64,000 bases of DNA from Trichloromonas sp034006665 (GCF_034006665.1 NZ_JAVESI010000011.1:22385-86384); one strand, 5' to 3'. Positions 44,629 to 54,197 are shown, counted from the first letter of the stretch. Program-made: numbers and translations. The notes: generated from the letters alone by a model not told the origin.

Positions 44629-45804
44629 GTGTATTTCGGAGATAAGAAACGCAAAGCCCTGATCGTTACCGGTGAAGCTTCGGGGGATCTCCACGGCGCC
44701 GGCCTCATCCGGGCGGCGGCCGCCATGGATCCCGAGCTGACCTTTTTCGGGGTCGGCGGGGCGCGGATGCAGGCGGCAGGGTGCGAAATCCTGATCCCCG
44801 GCGAGTCGATTTCGGTGATGGGCCTGGTCGAGGTTATCGGGCATTTTCCGGTGATCTATCGGGCCTTTCAGCGGCTCAAGAGCATTCTCCACGGCGCTGA
44901 TCGTCCCGATGTGCTGATCTGCATCGATTTCCCCGATTTTAACCTGCGCCTGGCCCGCGAAGCGAAACGGGCGGGAATTCCCGTCCTCTATTACATCAGC
45001 CCTCAGGTCTGGGCCTGGCGGCGGGGGCGGGTAAGGAAGATCGCCCGGGTGGTCGATCGCCTGGCGTCGATTCTTCCCTTCGAACCGGATTACTATCGCG
45101 GACTCGATATCGAGGTCGAGTTTGTCGGCAATCCGCTTTTGGAAGAGGCTCAGGTTCACCAGGAGCGGGGAGATTTTCGCGTCGCCCATGGGTTGATGGG
45201 GGAGGGGCCGGTGCTCGGACTCTTTCCCGGCAGCCGCCGCAACGAGCTGCGCTACAATCTGGGTGCCATGCTGGCCACCGCCGAGGCGGTGCTGCGCGAG
45301 GAGCCGGGCGCCCGTTTTTTTCTGCCGGTGGCGCCCTCCTTGGGGCGGGTTCTCATCGAAGAGTGCCTGTCGGGTTCGGCTCTGCCCGTGACCTTGGTCG
45401 AGGAGAGTATCTATGACGTGGCCAACGCCTGCGACGCGGTCCTCTGCGTCTCCGGCACGGTGACCCTGCAGGTCGCTCTGGTCGGCACGCCCCTTGCCAT
45501 CCTCTACAAGATGGCGCCTTTGACCTATGAAATCGGCCGGCGCCTTGTCAAAGTTCCCTTCATTGGGCTGGTCAACATTGTCGCCGGCGAGAGGGTGGCG
45601 CGGGAGTTCATTCAGCAGGAGGCTTCCCCGGAGAAGCTCGGCGGCGAACTGCTGCGGATTCTCAGGGACAAGGAGTATGCGGCGCGCATGCGTGAGCAGC
45701 TCTCCCGGGTGCGGGAAAAGATGGGGGAGCCGGGCTGTTCCGGCCGGGTGGCGTTGATGGCGTCGGAGATGAGCCGGGGGATCATCCGCAGGGGGCGAAG
45801 CTAA
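44629..45804 (+). CDS. lpxB: Lipid-A-disaccharide synthase
   Basis: 391-residue GT19 glycosyltransferase that joins UDP-2,3-diacyl sugar and lipid X. The N-terminal GEASGDLHGA, the SPQVWAWRRGR segment, the LFPGSRRNEL motif and the C-terminal VSGTVTLQVAL are present. It starts at GTG 44629, four bases after gnnB, and ends directly at the msbA start codon. Confidence 0.95.
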   Translation: MYFGDKKRKALIVTGEASGDLHGAGLIRAAAAMDPELTFFGVGGARMQAAGCEILIPGESISVMGLVEVIGHFPVIYRAFQRLKSILHGADRPDVLICIDFPDFNLRLAREAKRAGIPVLYYISPQVWAWRRGRVRKIARVVDRLASILPFEPDYYRGLDIEVEFVGNPLLEEAQVHQERGDFRVAHGLMGEGPVLGLFPGSRRNELRYNLGAMLATAEAVLREEPGARFFLPVAPSLGRVLIEECLSGSALPVTLVEESIYDVANACDAVLCVSGTVTLQVALVGTPLAILYKMAPLTYEIGRRLVKVPFIGLVNIVAGERVAREFIQQEASPEKLGGELLRILRDKEYAARMREQLSRVREKMGEPGCSGRVALMASEMSRGIIRRGRS

Positions 45805-47550
45805 GTGAAGGAACGCCAGTACCAATCCTATCGCCGGCTGCTGCGCTATTCCCGGCCCTACGTTTGGCGCATTGCCCTGGCGATGGTCGCTTCCCTCGGC
45901 GTCGCCGGTTCGGACGTCGCCCTGGCCAAGCTGGTGGAGCCCTTCATCGATCAGGTGATTGGCGCCCGGGACTACGCCCTGGTCAACCTGGCGCCCTTTA
46001 TCGTCATCGGTCTTGCGGTGATCAAGGGGGGATCCCGCTATGTGCAGGAATATTACATCAAGACCGCCGGCCTGCTGGTGGTGCAGGATATTCGCAACGA
46101 CCTCTACCAGCATTCGCTCTCGTTGTCCCTCGGTTTTTACTCCCGCTCCTCCACCGGCTCCCTCATGTCCTGCGTGCTCAACGATGTGGGGATTCTGCAA
46201 CGTTCCGCCGCCGATGTGCTGGTGGAAATCGTCCGCGAGGGCTCGACCCTCATCGGCCTGACCGCCCTCGCTTTCTATCAAGACTGGCGGCTGGCGCTTC
46301 TGGCCTTTTCCGTGCTCCCCCTCTCCGTCGTCCCCGCTACCGTCATCGGCCGGCGGATCAAGGACAATACCCGCAAGAGCCAGGGGGCGATGGGCAATCT
46401 TACCGGGGTTTTGCAGGAGAGCTTTTCCGGGGTCAAGGTCATCAAGGCCTTCGGCAGCGAAAAGGTCGAGGAAAAACGCTTCTTCGATGAAAATCTCCGT
46501 TTCTATCACTTCATGCGCAAAGCCCTGAAATACGACTCGGCCTCGGCGCCGATGATCGAGATTCTCGCCGCCTTCGGCGTCGCCGCCGTCGTCTGGTACG
46601 GGCTGCATCGGGTCCTCTCCGGAGAGACCAGCCAGGGGGAACTCCTCTCCTTCGTCGCGGCCATCGGCATGATGTACGGCCCCCTGAAAAAGCTCACCAA
46701 GATCAACAACAACGTGCAGCGGGCGGTCGGTGCGGCGGAACGGGTCTTCGACGTCCTCGATGAAAAAGTCGAAATCAAGGATGCCCCCGATGCCGTCGAT
46801 CTGGGCCGGGCCCGGGGCGAGGTGAGCTTCGAGCACGTCGATTTCGCCTATGACGACGAGTTGGTCTTGAAGGATTTTTCCGTCACCGCCTCCCCTGGCG
46901 AGGTGGTCGCCATCGTCGGCCCGAGTGGCGCGGGGAAATCGACCCTGGTCGGGCTTCTGGCCCGTTTCTACGATCCCCGTGCCGGTCGGATTCTCGTGGA
47001 TGGGGTCGATCTGCGACGGATTTCCCAGAAATCCCTCAAGGCGAATATTGCCTATGTCGATCAGGAAACCTTTCTCTTCAACCGCTCCATCGCCGAGAAT
47101 ATCCGCTACGGTCGGCCGGAAGCCTCCGATGCCGAAGTTTCCCGTGCCGCTCGTCTTGCCTTTGCCGAGGAATTCATCGACCAGACCCCCGACGGCTACC
47201 GGACGGAAATCGGCGACCGCGGGGCGCGACTTTCCGGTGGCCAGCGGCAGCGGATCTGCATCGCTCGGGCCCTGCTCAAGGATGCGCCGATCCTGATTCT
47301 CGACGAAGCAACCAGCGCCCTCGATACGGAGAGCGAAGCCATGGTCCAGAAGGCGCTTCTCAACCTGATGGAAAACCGCACGACCTTCGTCATCGCCCAT
47401 CGCCTGTCGACGGTCATGCATGCCGACAAAATCGTGGTTATGTCCGATGGCGAGATCCGACAGGTGGGCACCCACGGTAATCTTCTGCGTCAGGGCGGGC
47501 TTTACAAACGTCTTTACGACATGCAGTTTCAGGAGCCGCCTGAGCTTTGA
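45805..47550 (+). CDS. msbA: Lipid A export ABC transporter MsbA
   Basis: 581-residue half-transporter: six membrane helices (about 20-310) and a C-terminal ATPase with Walker A GPSGAGKST, signature LSGGQRQR and Walker B ILILDEATSALD. It flips core-lipid A to the periplasmic face of the inner membrane. GTG at 45805 directly follows the lpxB TAA with no gap, and its stop overlaps the next gene's TTG, so the three are tightly coupled. Confidence 0.93.
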   Translation: MKERQYQSYRRLLRYSRPYVWRIALAMVASLGVAGSDVALAKLVEPFIDQVIGARDYALVNLAPFIVIGLAVIKGGSRYVQEYYIKTAGLLVVQDIRNDLYQHSLSLSLGFYSRSSTGSLMSCVLNDVGILQRSAADVLVEIVREGSTLIGLTALAFYQDWRLALLAFSVLPLSVVPATVIGRRIKDNTRKSQGAMGNLTGVLQESFSGVKVIKAFGSEKVEEKRFFDENLRFYHFMRKALKYDSASAPMIEILAAFGVAAVVWYGLHRVLSGETSQGELLSFVAAIGMMYGPLKKLTKINNNVQRAVGAAERVFDVLDEKVEIKDAPDAVDLGRARGEVSFEHVDFAYDDELVLKDFSVTASPGEVVAIVGPSGAGKSTLVGLLARFYDPRAGRILVDGVDLRRISQKSLKANIAYVDQETFLFNRSIAENIRYGRPEASDAEVSRAARLAFAEEFIDQTPDGYRTEIGDRGARLSGGQRQRICIARALLKDAPILILDEATSALDTESEAMVQKALLNLMENRTTFVIAHRLSTVMHADKIVVMSDGEIRQVGTHGNLLRQGGLYKRLYDMQFQEPPEL

Positions 47551-48239
47551 CCAGCGTGCGCGAAAAATATCTGAAACCCGTCCTCGATGGGCTGCTGCTT
47601 AACGTTGCGCCGCGTCTGGCGGCGGTCGTCATTCGCCTGCTGCGGCGCAGTCTGCGCGTCAACTTCATCGGCGAGGAACATCCCCGAGCCTATTGGGACA
47701 AAGGGGAAATGGTGATTCTCGCCTTCTGGCACGACCAGTTGTTGCTCATGGTCGAGGGCTATCGCGGTCCCGGCGCACGGATTCTCATCAGTGCTTCTAA
47801 GGACGGCGAACTCATTGCCCGGACCATGGAGCAGTTCGGGCAGGGGGCGGTGCGTGGCTCCTCCAATCGCGGCGGCCGCCAGGCTTTCCGTGAACTGGTG
47901 GAACTGGCCAAAGAGCCCTTTGATCTGGTCTTCACTCCGGACGGACCGAAAGGTCCGCGCCATCAGGTCAAGGAAGGAGTCGTTCAACTGGCGCGGATTT
48001 CCGGGCGGCCGGTGATCCCCATGGCCTTTGTCGCGAGTTCCGGCCACCGTTTCGCCTCCTGGGACCGGTTTCTGTTCCCTTATCCTTTTGGTCGGGGAGT
48101 CTTTGCCTTCGGTCCGGCGCTTCTTTTCGAAAAAGGGGAGGAGCCCGAGGCGTTCCGTCTGCGTCTGCAGGCGGCGCTGGAGGACAACCATCGCCGGGCT
48201 TGCGCCTGTCTGGAGGATTACGGTGTATCGGCTGTATGA
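47547..48239 (+). CDS. lpxJ: DUF374 acyltransferase, probable lipid A secondary acyltransferase (LpxJ type)
   Basis: 230-residue DUF374 protein with the acyltransferase-like FWHDQLLLMV (His-Asp) near residue 57 and the conserved FTPDGPKGPRH. LpxJ, a late lipid A acyltransferase first described in Helicobacter and Campylobacter, belongs to this family. The position between msbA and waaA supports the role. No classical LpxL/LpxM is seen in the window. TTG 47547 overlaps the msbA stop (TTGA). The function is inferred from family and context. Confidence 0.7.
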   Translation: MTSVREKYLKPVLDGLLLNVAPRLAAVVIRLLRRSLRVNFIGEEHPRAYWDKGEMVILAFWHDQLLLMVEGYRGPGARILISASKDGELIARTMEQFGQGAVRGSSNRGGRQAFRELVELAKEPFDLVFTPDGPKGPRHQVKEGVVQLARISGRPVIPMAFVASSGHRFASWDRFLFPYPFGRGVFAFGPALLFEKGEEPEAFRLRLQAALEDNHRRACACLEDYGVSAV

Positions 48240-49512
48240 TCTGGTGCTGCTGGCTTCGGCGGCGGTTCTGATTCCCTACTACCTTTATCGGGGATGGCGT
48301 CGGGGCAAGGCGCGGCGTGGTATCCGCGAGCGCCTGGGCTTCTATACGGCGGGGCAACTCGCCCAGGTCGCCGGGCGCAAGGTGCTCTGGGTGCATGCCG
48401 TCTCCGTCGGCGAGACGCGGGCGGCGGTCCCCCTGCTCAAGCGCCTTAAGAGCCTCTACCCCGAACACCTGCTGGTTCTTTCCAACGTCACCGAAACCGG
48501 CCGGCAGATCGCCCGGGATCTGCGCGAAGTCGATCTCTGCCTCTTCTTCCCCTTCGACCTCTCCTGGGTGGTCAATCGGGTGTTGCGCCAGGTCCGTCCC
48601 GATGCTGTTATCATCGTCGAAACGGAAATTTGGCCCAACTTTATCCACGGCGCCAGCCGGGCGGGAATCCCGGTGATTCTGGTGAACGGGCGGATCTCCG
48701 ATCGCTCCTTCCCCCGCTACTGTCTTGCCCGCAGACTGATCGTACCGATTCTTGAGCAGATCAACGCCTTCTGCATGCAGACCGAACTCGACGCGCAGCG
48801 GATCGTCACCATGGGTGCCCGCTTGGAGCGGGTTTTGGTCACCGGCAATCTCAAGTTCGACATGCAGGTTCACCCCGTTGACAGCGCCGAGCGGGAGCGG
48901 TTGTGGAATACGTTCCATCTGCCGCCGGGTGCCGTCGTCTGGGTGGCGGGGAGTACCCACCCCGGCGAGGAGGAGATCATCGTCTCGGTCTACCGGGAGC
49001 TGGTGGTTTCAGGGGAGCCGCTTTTTCTGATCCTCGTTCCCCGTCATCCCGAACGTTGTCGGGCCGTGCGGGAGATGCTTGTCGGGCAGGGGTTTGGCGT
49101 TGGTCTGCGCAGCGCTTTGGAGGAGAGGCGAAGCCCCTTTCCCCCCGGCGAGATTCTGCTGGTCGACACCCTGGGCGAGATGCTTACCTTTTACGCTTTG
49201 GCCGATCTGGTCTTCGTCGGCGGCAGTCTGGTGCCGGTGGGGGGGCACAACGTCCTCGAAGCTTCGATTATGGAAAAGCCCGTTGTTTTCGGGAGTTACA
49301 TGCATAACTTCAAAGAGATTTCAAGCCTGCTGCTGAGTGAGGGAGCGGGATTGATGGTCGACGACCGGCTGGAGCTGCTGGGCGCGGTCCGGCAACTGCT
49401 GGCGGATGCAGCGCGGCGCACGGCCATTGGCCGGGCCGGGGCTGGGTTGCTTGAACGCAACGCCGGGGCCACCGACAAAACGATGGCGGTCATCGACCGT
49501 CTGGTCCCCTGA
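48223..49512 (+). CDS. waaA: 3-deoxy-D-manno-octulosonic acid (Kdo) transferase
   Basis: 429-residue GT30 enzyme adding Kdo to lipid IVA. An N-terminal membrane anchor (about 2-22) precedes the two-domain GT-B fold. HAVSVGETRAA holds the catalytic Glu, and PVGGHNVLEASIMEKPV is the nucleotide-sugar-binding region. GTG 48223 lies six bases after GGAGG and overlaps lpxJ by 17 bases. The number of Kdo residues added cannot be told from sequence. Confidence 0.93.
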   Translation: MYRLYDLVLLASAAVLIPYYLYRGWRRGKARRGIRERLGFYTAGQLAQVAGRKVLWVHAVSVGETRAAVPLLKRLKSLYPEHLLVLSNVTETGRQIARDLREVDLCLFFPFDLSWVVNRVLRQVRPDAVIIVETEIWPNFIHGASRAGIPVILVNGRISDRSFPRYCLARRLIVPILEQINAFCMQTELDAQRIVTMGARLERVLVTGNLKFDMQVHPVDSAERERLWNTFHLPPGAVVWVAGSTHPGEEEIIVSVYRELVVSGEPLFLILVPRHPERCRAVREMLVGQGFGVGLRSALEERRSPFPPGEILLVDTLGEMLTFYALADLVFVGGSLVPVGGHNVLEASIMEKPVVFGSYMHNFKEISSLLLSEGAGLMVDDRLELLGAVRQLLADAARRTAIGRAGAGLLERNAGATDKTMAVIDRLVP

Positions 49513-49516
49513 ATCG

Positions 49517-50758
49517 ATGCGCACGCTTCTTCAGTGGTATCGTCCGGTCTGGACGCAAGGGCCGCGCACTCCCGCGCAGCATCTTCTCTATCGTTTCCTT
49601 TCGCCCTTGAGCGAGCTTTACGGCTGGGCAGGGCGGGTCCGGATCGCGTTATATCGGCGCGGTCTTCTGCGTTCCTACGATTTTCCCGTTCCGGTCATCT
49701 CTGTTGGCAATCTCGCCGTCGGCGGGACTGGCAAGACTCCCACCGTTGACTGGGTGGCCCGTTACTGTCAGGCGCGGGGGCGGAAAGTGGCGGTGGTCAG
49801 TCGCGGCTACGGCGGTCGCGGCGCCGGTGCGGTTGCTGTGGTCAGCGACGGACGGCAACTTCTCCTTTCCCCCGAGGTTGCCGGCGACGAACCGGTGTTG
49901 CTTGCCCGCCGCAATCCGCAACTGGTCGTGGTGGTTGCGCCCCGGCGCGCGCAAGGGGTACGGGCGGCTATCGTGGAACTCGGCGCCGAAATGATCATCC
50001 TTGATGATGGTTTTCAGCATTGGGCGGTACGGCGCGAACTCGATATCGTTCTGCTCGACGCGAAACACCCTCTGGGTAATGGCCGGGTTTTGCCGGCGGG
50101 TTTGCTGCGCGAATTCCCCGAGGCGTTGCAACGGGGCGATCTCTTCATTCTGACCCGGGCCGCTGAAGAAGTTTCTACGCTGGTTCTGCCGGGGCCGGTC
50201 CTGACCAGTCGCCATGGTCTCGCCGACCGGGTGACGGCGCTGGGCGGCCAATCCTTTTCCCTCGACGAACTGCGGGGCAAACGTCTGGTCGCCTTCGCCG
50301 GTATCGCCGATCCCGAGGCCTTTTTCCACGATCTGCGCGCCAAGGATTTGATCTTGAGTGAAACCCTGGCTTTTCCCGACCATGTGACGTACAATCAGGC
50401 TGAACTGGCTCGGATCAACGCCGCTGGTGGCGAGGCTCTGCTGACCACGGAAAAGGACGGAGTCAAGCTGCGCGCCGATGATTTTACCGTTCCTTGCTAT
50501 CAGGTGCCGCTGGAATTGATTTTTGATCGCCCCGAGTTGCTGACCGCCTATCTCGACCGCTTGACGGCCAAGGAGAGAACCATGCCCATCAAACAGGAAC
50601 TGCTCGATATTCTCGCCTGCCCCCAATGCAAGGGGGCGGTGCGACTGCGCGACGACCGGCAGGCGCTGGTTTGCGACGCCTGCCGTCTGGCCTATCCGAT
50701 TCGCGATGACATCCCGGTGATGCTCATCGATGAAGCGGAGAAAATTGGTGAGGAGTGA
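49517..50758 (+). CDS. lpxK: Tetraacyldisaccharide 4'-kinase fused in frame to YcaR/Trm112-like domain
   Basis: 413 residues with no stop codon between two usually separate genes. Residues 1-355 are LpxK, which phosphorylates the 4' position of the lipid A disaccharide: an N-terminal membrane-associated helix, Walker A VGGTGKTP and DDGFQHWAV are intact. Residues 356-413 are a Trm112/YcaR zinc-ribbon domain (PIKQELLDILACPQC, then CDACRLAYP). AAGGAGAG sits just before an internal ATG (50582), so a free 58-residue YcaR could also be made. LpxK-YcaR adjacency is normal; the in-frame fusion is unusual. Confidence 0.9.
   Translation: MRTLLQWYRPVWTQGPRTPAQHLLYRFLSPLSELYGWAGRVRIALYRRGLLRSYDFPVPVISVGNLAVGGTGKTPTVDWVARYCQARGRKVAVVSRGYGGRGAGAVAVVSDGRQLLLSPEVAGDEPVLLARRNPQLVVVVAPRRAQGVRAAIVELGAEMIILDDGFQHWAVRRELDIVLLDAKHPLGNGRVLPAGLLREFPEALQRGDLFILTRAAEEVSTLVLPGPVLTSRHGLADRVTALGGQSFSLDELRGKRLVAFAGIADPEAFFHDLRAKDLILSETLAFPDHVTYNQAELARINAAGGEALLTTEKDGVKLRADDFTVPCYQVPLELIFDRPELLTAYLDRLTAKERTMPIKQELLDILACPQCKGAVRLRDDRQALVCDACRLAYPIRDDIPVMLIDEAEKIGEE
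50570..50584 (+). promoter_or_regulatory. ycaR: Internal ribosome binding site and start for YcaR
   Basis: AAGGAGAG (50570-50577) followed by ATG at 50582, within the LpxK-YcaR reading frame. It would produce a standalone 58-residue zinc-ribbon protein, 50582-50758. Confidence 0.6.
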
Positions 50759-50770
50759 AGGGTGAGGGGT
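50747..50770 (+). repeat. GTGAGGAGTGAAGGGTGAGGGG repeat-like tract
   Basis: Short direct-repeat tract of GTGAGG-type units at the lpxK-waaF junction, including the lpxK-ycaR TGA and the waaF ribosome site (GAGGGG). It resembles the arms of the inverted repeat at 35259-35310. Confidence 0.35.
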
Positions 50771-50774
50771 TTTG

Positions 50775-51800
50775 TTGAAGGTGATTGAGCCCCAGGATAT
50801 CCGGCGGATTCTGATCCGCTCCACTAACTGGATCGGTGATGCGGTCATGACCACCCCGGCGATGGGCGTGGTCCGTCGTTTTTTTCCCGACGCCGAGATC
50901 GTGGTGGCGGCCAACCCGTTGGTGGCACAGCTCTTCAGCTATCATCCCGATTGCGACCGGGTACTGGTCTACGACCGCCAAGGAGCACATCAGGGCCTAG
51001 GGGGATTTCTCAGGTTCGTCGCTGAGCTGCGGCGCGAGCGCTTCGGTCTCGCTATCCTTTTGCAGAACGCTGTCGAGGCGGCGATCCTTGCCACTCTGGC
51101 GGGGATTCCCCGGCGCGCCGGGTATCGCACCGACGGCCGTGGGTTGCTGCTCAGCCACGGGGTTTCCGTCGGCGAAGCGGAAAAACGCCTGCATCACACC
51201 GACTATTACCTGCGCATGCTTGCCGGCGTGGGGATCGTGGGCGAGGCCGGCCCCCTGCACCTGGCTTGTACCGCCGAAGAGATCGCCCAAGCTGAGGCGC
51301 GGCTCGGCGAAGGGGAGTGGCTCGCCGTCAACCCCGGGGCCGCCTATGGTTCGGCGAAGCGTTGGATTCCGCAACGCTTCGCCGAGGTCGCCGACCGGCT
51401 GGCCGAGGCCCACGGCTTGCGGGTGCTGCTTACCGGCGGCCCCGGCGAGGTGGAGATCGGCCGGGACATCGAACAGGCCATGACGCACCAACCGCTCAAT
51501 CTCATCGGCCAGACCCGGGTGCGGGAGATGATGGCTCTCCTTTCCCGCTGTCGGTTGATGATTACCAACGATTCCGGACCGATGCATGTCGCCGCCGCTT
51601 TCGGCGTGCCGCTGGTGGCGGTCTTCGGTCCCACCGATCACACCACCACGTCGCCTTTGTCCGAGCGGGCGCGCATCGTCCGCAAGCCCGTCGATTGTGC
51701 TCCCTGCCTGCTGCGCCAGTGCCCCACCGATCACCGCTGCATGGAAGCGATCGAGGTGGCGGATGTGCTCGCCGCTGCCGAGGAACTGCTGAAGCGATGA
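50775..51800 (+). CDS. waaF: LPS heptosyltransferase II
   Basis: About 341-residue GT9 enzyme adding the second heptose of the inner core. RSTNWIGDAVMTTP near the N-terminus and the C-terminal ITNDSGPMHVAAAFGVPLVA and FGPTDHTTTSPL blocks are characteristic of WaaF. The start is uncertain: TTG 50772, TTG 50775 or GTG 50781; 50775 is best spaced from GAGGGG (50764-50769). It overlaps waaC by four bases (ATGA). Confidence 0.9.
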   Translation: MKVIEPQDIRRILIRSTNWIGDAVMTTPAMGVVRRFFPDAEIVVAANPLVAQLFSYHPDCDRVLVYDRQGAHQGLGGFLRFVAELRRERFGLAILLQNAVEAAILATLAGIPRRAGYRTDGRGLLLSHGVSVGEAEKRLHHTDYYLRMLAGVGIVGEAGPLHLACTAEEIAQAEARLGEGEWLAVNPGAAYGSAKRWIPQRFAEVADRLAEAHGLRVLLTGGPGEVEIGRDIEQAMTHQPLNLIGQTRVREMMALLSRCRLMITNDSGPMHVAAAFGVPLVAVFGPTDHTTTSPLSERARIVRKPVDCAPCLLRQCPTDHRCMEAIEVADVLAAAEELLKR

Positions 51801-52843
51801 AGGTGCTTATCGTCAAGATCAGCGCCCTGGGGGATGTGGTCCATGCCCTGCCGGTTCTGGCTTATCTCAAGAGTGCCGATCCAGCCGTGGAAATCGACTG
51901 GCTGGTGGAAAAATCCTTCGCGCCGCTTCTCCAAGGGCATTCCCTGATCCGCCGGGTGCATGCGCTGGAGATGAAAGCCTGGCGACGTCAGGGCTGGAAG
52001 CAGGCCGTCGCCGGCACCCTCGGGGTGATCCGCGCCCTGCGCCGGGAGCGTTTCGATCTCGTCCTCGACCTGCAAGGCAACAGTAAAAGTGGCCTATTCA
52101 CCCTGCTTTCCGGCGCGCCGCGGCGGGTTGGTTTCGCCCGGGACGGCGTCCGTGAGTGGCCCAACCTCCTTGCCACCAATCGCCGCGTACCCTTGACCGC
52201 TGCCGATCATCACGTCAGTGCCCGCGCCCTGGCCTTGGCCCGGGCCGGTCTTCCCGGCGGCAGCTCCGCCCCCTTGGCCGGACCGCTTCCCGTCGATGCG
52301 CAAGCCCTGGCAAAGATCGAGGCGCTGCTGGCGGAAGAAGGGCTGAGCCAAGGGCCTCTGGTGGTGCTGCATTACGGCACCACCTGGACGACCAAGCTCT
52401 GGCCCCTCGCCTCCTGGGAACACTTGGCCGCGCATCTCGCGGAGCGGGGCATCCGCCCAATCCTGACCTGGGGCAACGACGAGGAACGGCAAGCGGCTCA
52501 ATCGATTTTCAGTGCAAGCGGCGAACGGGCGGTGATCTGGCCCCGCGGCAATCTCAAGGAACTGGTCGCCCTGTTGAGTCGGGTCGATCTGGTCGTCGGC
52601 GCCGATACCGGTCCGGTGCATATCGCCGCAGCCGTCGACACTCCGACCGTGTCCATCTACCGCGTCACCGACGCCAAACGCAACGGCCCGCGTGGCGAGA
52701 AGCACGTCCGCCTGCAAGTCGCTCTGCCCTGTTCCCCCTGCCTCAAAAAAGCCTGCGAGCGCGATGCCGAGTGCGGCGGGCGGATCACCGTCAAGCAGGT
52801 GCTTGACGCGGTCTTAGCCCGGTTGGGGATGGAAAAATCATGA
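51797..52843 (+). CDS. waaC: LPS heptosyltransferase I
   Basis: 348-residue GT9 enzyme that attaches the first heptose to Kdo. The N-terminal VKISALGDVVHALP and the C-terminal VVGADTGPVHIAAAVDTPTV are typical of WaaC, distinguishing it from WaaF upstream. A cysteine-rich tail (CSPCLKKACERDAECGG) is present, a feature seen in some deltaproteobacterial GT9 proteins. It is coupled to waaF and waaP by ATGA overlaps on both sides. Confidence 0.9.
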   Translation: MKVLIVKISALGDVVHALPVLAYLKSADPAVEIDWLVEKSFAPLLQGHSLIRRVHALEMKAWRRQGWKQAVAGTLGVIRALRRERFDLVLDLQGNSKSGLFTLLSGAPRRVGFARDGVREWPNLLATNRRVPLTAADHHVSARALALARAGLPGGSSAPLAGPLPVDAQALAKIEALLAEEGLSQGPLVVLHYGTTWTTKLWPLASWEHLAAHLAERGIRPILTWGNDEERQAAQSIFSASGERAVIWPRGNLKELVALLSRVDLVVGADTGPVHIAAAVDTPTVSIYRVTDAKRNGPRGEKHVRLQVALPCSPCLKKACERDAECGGRITVKQVLDAVLARLGMEKS

Positions 52844-53679
52844 GCCGGATGCTCCAGTGCGGAAAAATCGAGGTGGAAGCCGACGTTCTGCCGCTTCTGG
52901 CTGTGAACGGGTTGAGCCGGTTTCGGGATTTCATGGATTTCGCCGGCGGCAGTCACGTCTGTCACAAGCGTGGACGCTCGGTGTACCGTCTGCAACTGGG
53001 CGAACAGGCCTTTTATCTCAAGCGCAACCGTTTTCACTGGGTCGAGTTCTGGAAAAGCCTCAGTCGTGGCAAGTGGCCGCCGCGGGGGGCGCTGATCGAG
53101 TGGCGCAACATCCAGGCGGTGCGGGAGGCGGGTATTCCTACTGTGCCGCCGATGGCCATGGGGGAATGCGCCATTCTCGGACTCGATCTGGCCTCCTTCA
53201 CCCTGACCGAAGAGCTCTACGACGCGATTCCGCTCGATGCCGTGCTCAAGAAGGAGTTCATATCTCCTCTCGCACCAGCGGCGCGCCAGGAAAAACGCCG
53301 CCTGACCCTGGCCTTGGCGGACCTGGCGCGCAAGCTTCACGGTAGCGGCATGTACCACCAGGATTTTTACCTCAGCCACTTTTACCTCGGCCCTGCCGGC
53401 ACCCTCTATCTCATCGACCTGCAACGGGTCGGGCGCCGGGCCAGGGTGCCGGGGCGGTATCGGGTCAAGGATCTGGGACAGCTCAACTATTCCGCCGATT
53501 TCACCGGCGGGGTCTCGCGCGCCGATCGCATGCGCTTTTTTCTGGCCTATCTCGGCAAATGCCATCTGTCCTCGGCCGACAAAGCTCTGGTACGAAAAAT
53601 CATCAGCAAAACCCGGCGCATTGCCCGACATGACGTGAAACTGGCGGTTCGAAGGCGTAGGCGGGGAGAGAAACCTTGA
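52840..53679 (+). CDS. waaP: LPS core heptose kinase WaaP/RfaP
   Basis: 279-residue kinase-like protein of the Kdo/WaaP family. The ATP lysine lies in AFYLKRNRF; the catalytic loop is YHQDFYLSHFY, close to E. coli WaaP, and the metal Asp is in YLIDLQRV. The place after waaC supports phosphorylation of heptose I. The C-terminus is very basic (RRRRRGEKP). It overlaps waaC (ATGA) and the next glycosyltransferase (TTGA). Confidence 0.85.
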   Translation: MSRMLQCGKIEVEADVLPLLAVNGLSRFRDFMDFAGGSHVCHKRGRSVYRLQLGEQAFYLKRNRFHWVEFWKSLSRGKWPPRGALIEWRNIQAVREAGIPTVPPMAMGECAILGLDLASFTLTEELYDAIPLDAVLKKEFISPLAPAARQEKRRLTLALADLARKLHGSGMYHQDFYLSHFYLGPAGTLYLIDLQRVGRRARVPGRYRVKDLGQLNYSADFTGGVSRADRMRFFLAYLGKCHLSSADKALVRKIISKTRRIARHDVKLAVRRRRRGEKP

Positions 53680-54197
53680 GTTCGCCGATGATTAACGTGT
53701 TATTGATCGTCAAGCGCTACAGCGGTGACTACGCACTTGTGAACGAAATGGCGCGGCTGGATGAACAGCGCTTTCGCTGTGTCGTCTGTTATCTGAGCGG
53801 GGAGCGGGATGGAAAAAATTCCCTGGATGACCGGATCACGACCTACTATCTCGGCCTGAAAAATAACGAAATCTCCCCCTGGAACAGCAGGGCGCGGAAA
53901 CTTCTTGTCGATATTTTCGATAAAGAACAAATCCATGTGGTGAATTGCCACCTGCAACGGACCATCGGTCTCACCGTTGCAGCCGCCCGCATAGCGCGCC
54001 GACCTCCCAGATTGTTGGCCACCCTGCATGGGCTGGGGAGTGCCGACTCCTGGAAGCGCCGGTTCGGCAACTGGTTTCTTTATCGCCGTCTCGACAGGGT
54101 GATTGGTGTCTCCGAAGGCGTAAGACAGGACATTCTGCGAAAGAACTGGGGATTGAAGCCGGACAAAGTTGTCACTATCCATAACGGCATCGATCCG
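53676..54197 (+). repeat. Tandem duplication unit A (5' half of GT4 copy 1)
   Basis: Duplicated at 54926-55447. By hand count, eight amino-acid differences lie in residues 2-174; similarity extends about 20 bases upstream of the start codon and collapses just after GIDP. Confidence 0.85.

Noticed and set aside
44389..47475. Very long open frame antisense to gnnB, lpxB and msbA (1028 codons)
   Set aside because: It lies opposite three well-supported genes, follows from high GC with strong codon bias, and its translation resembles no family.
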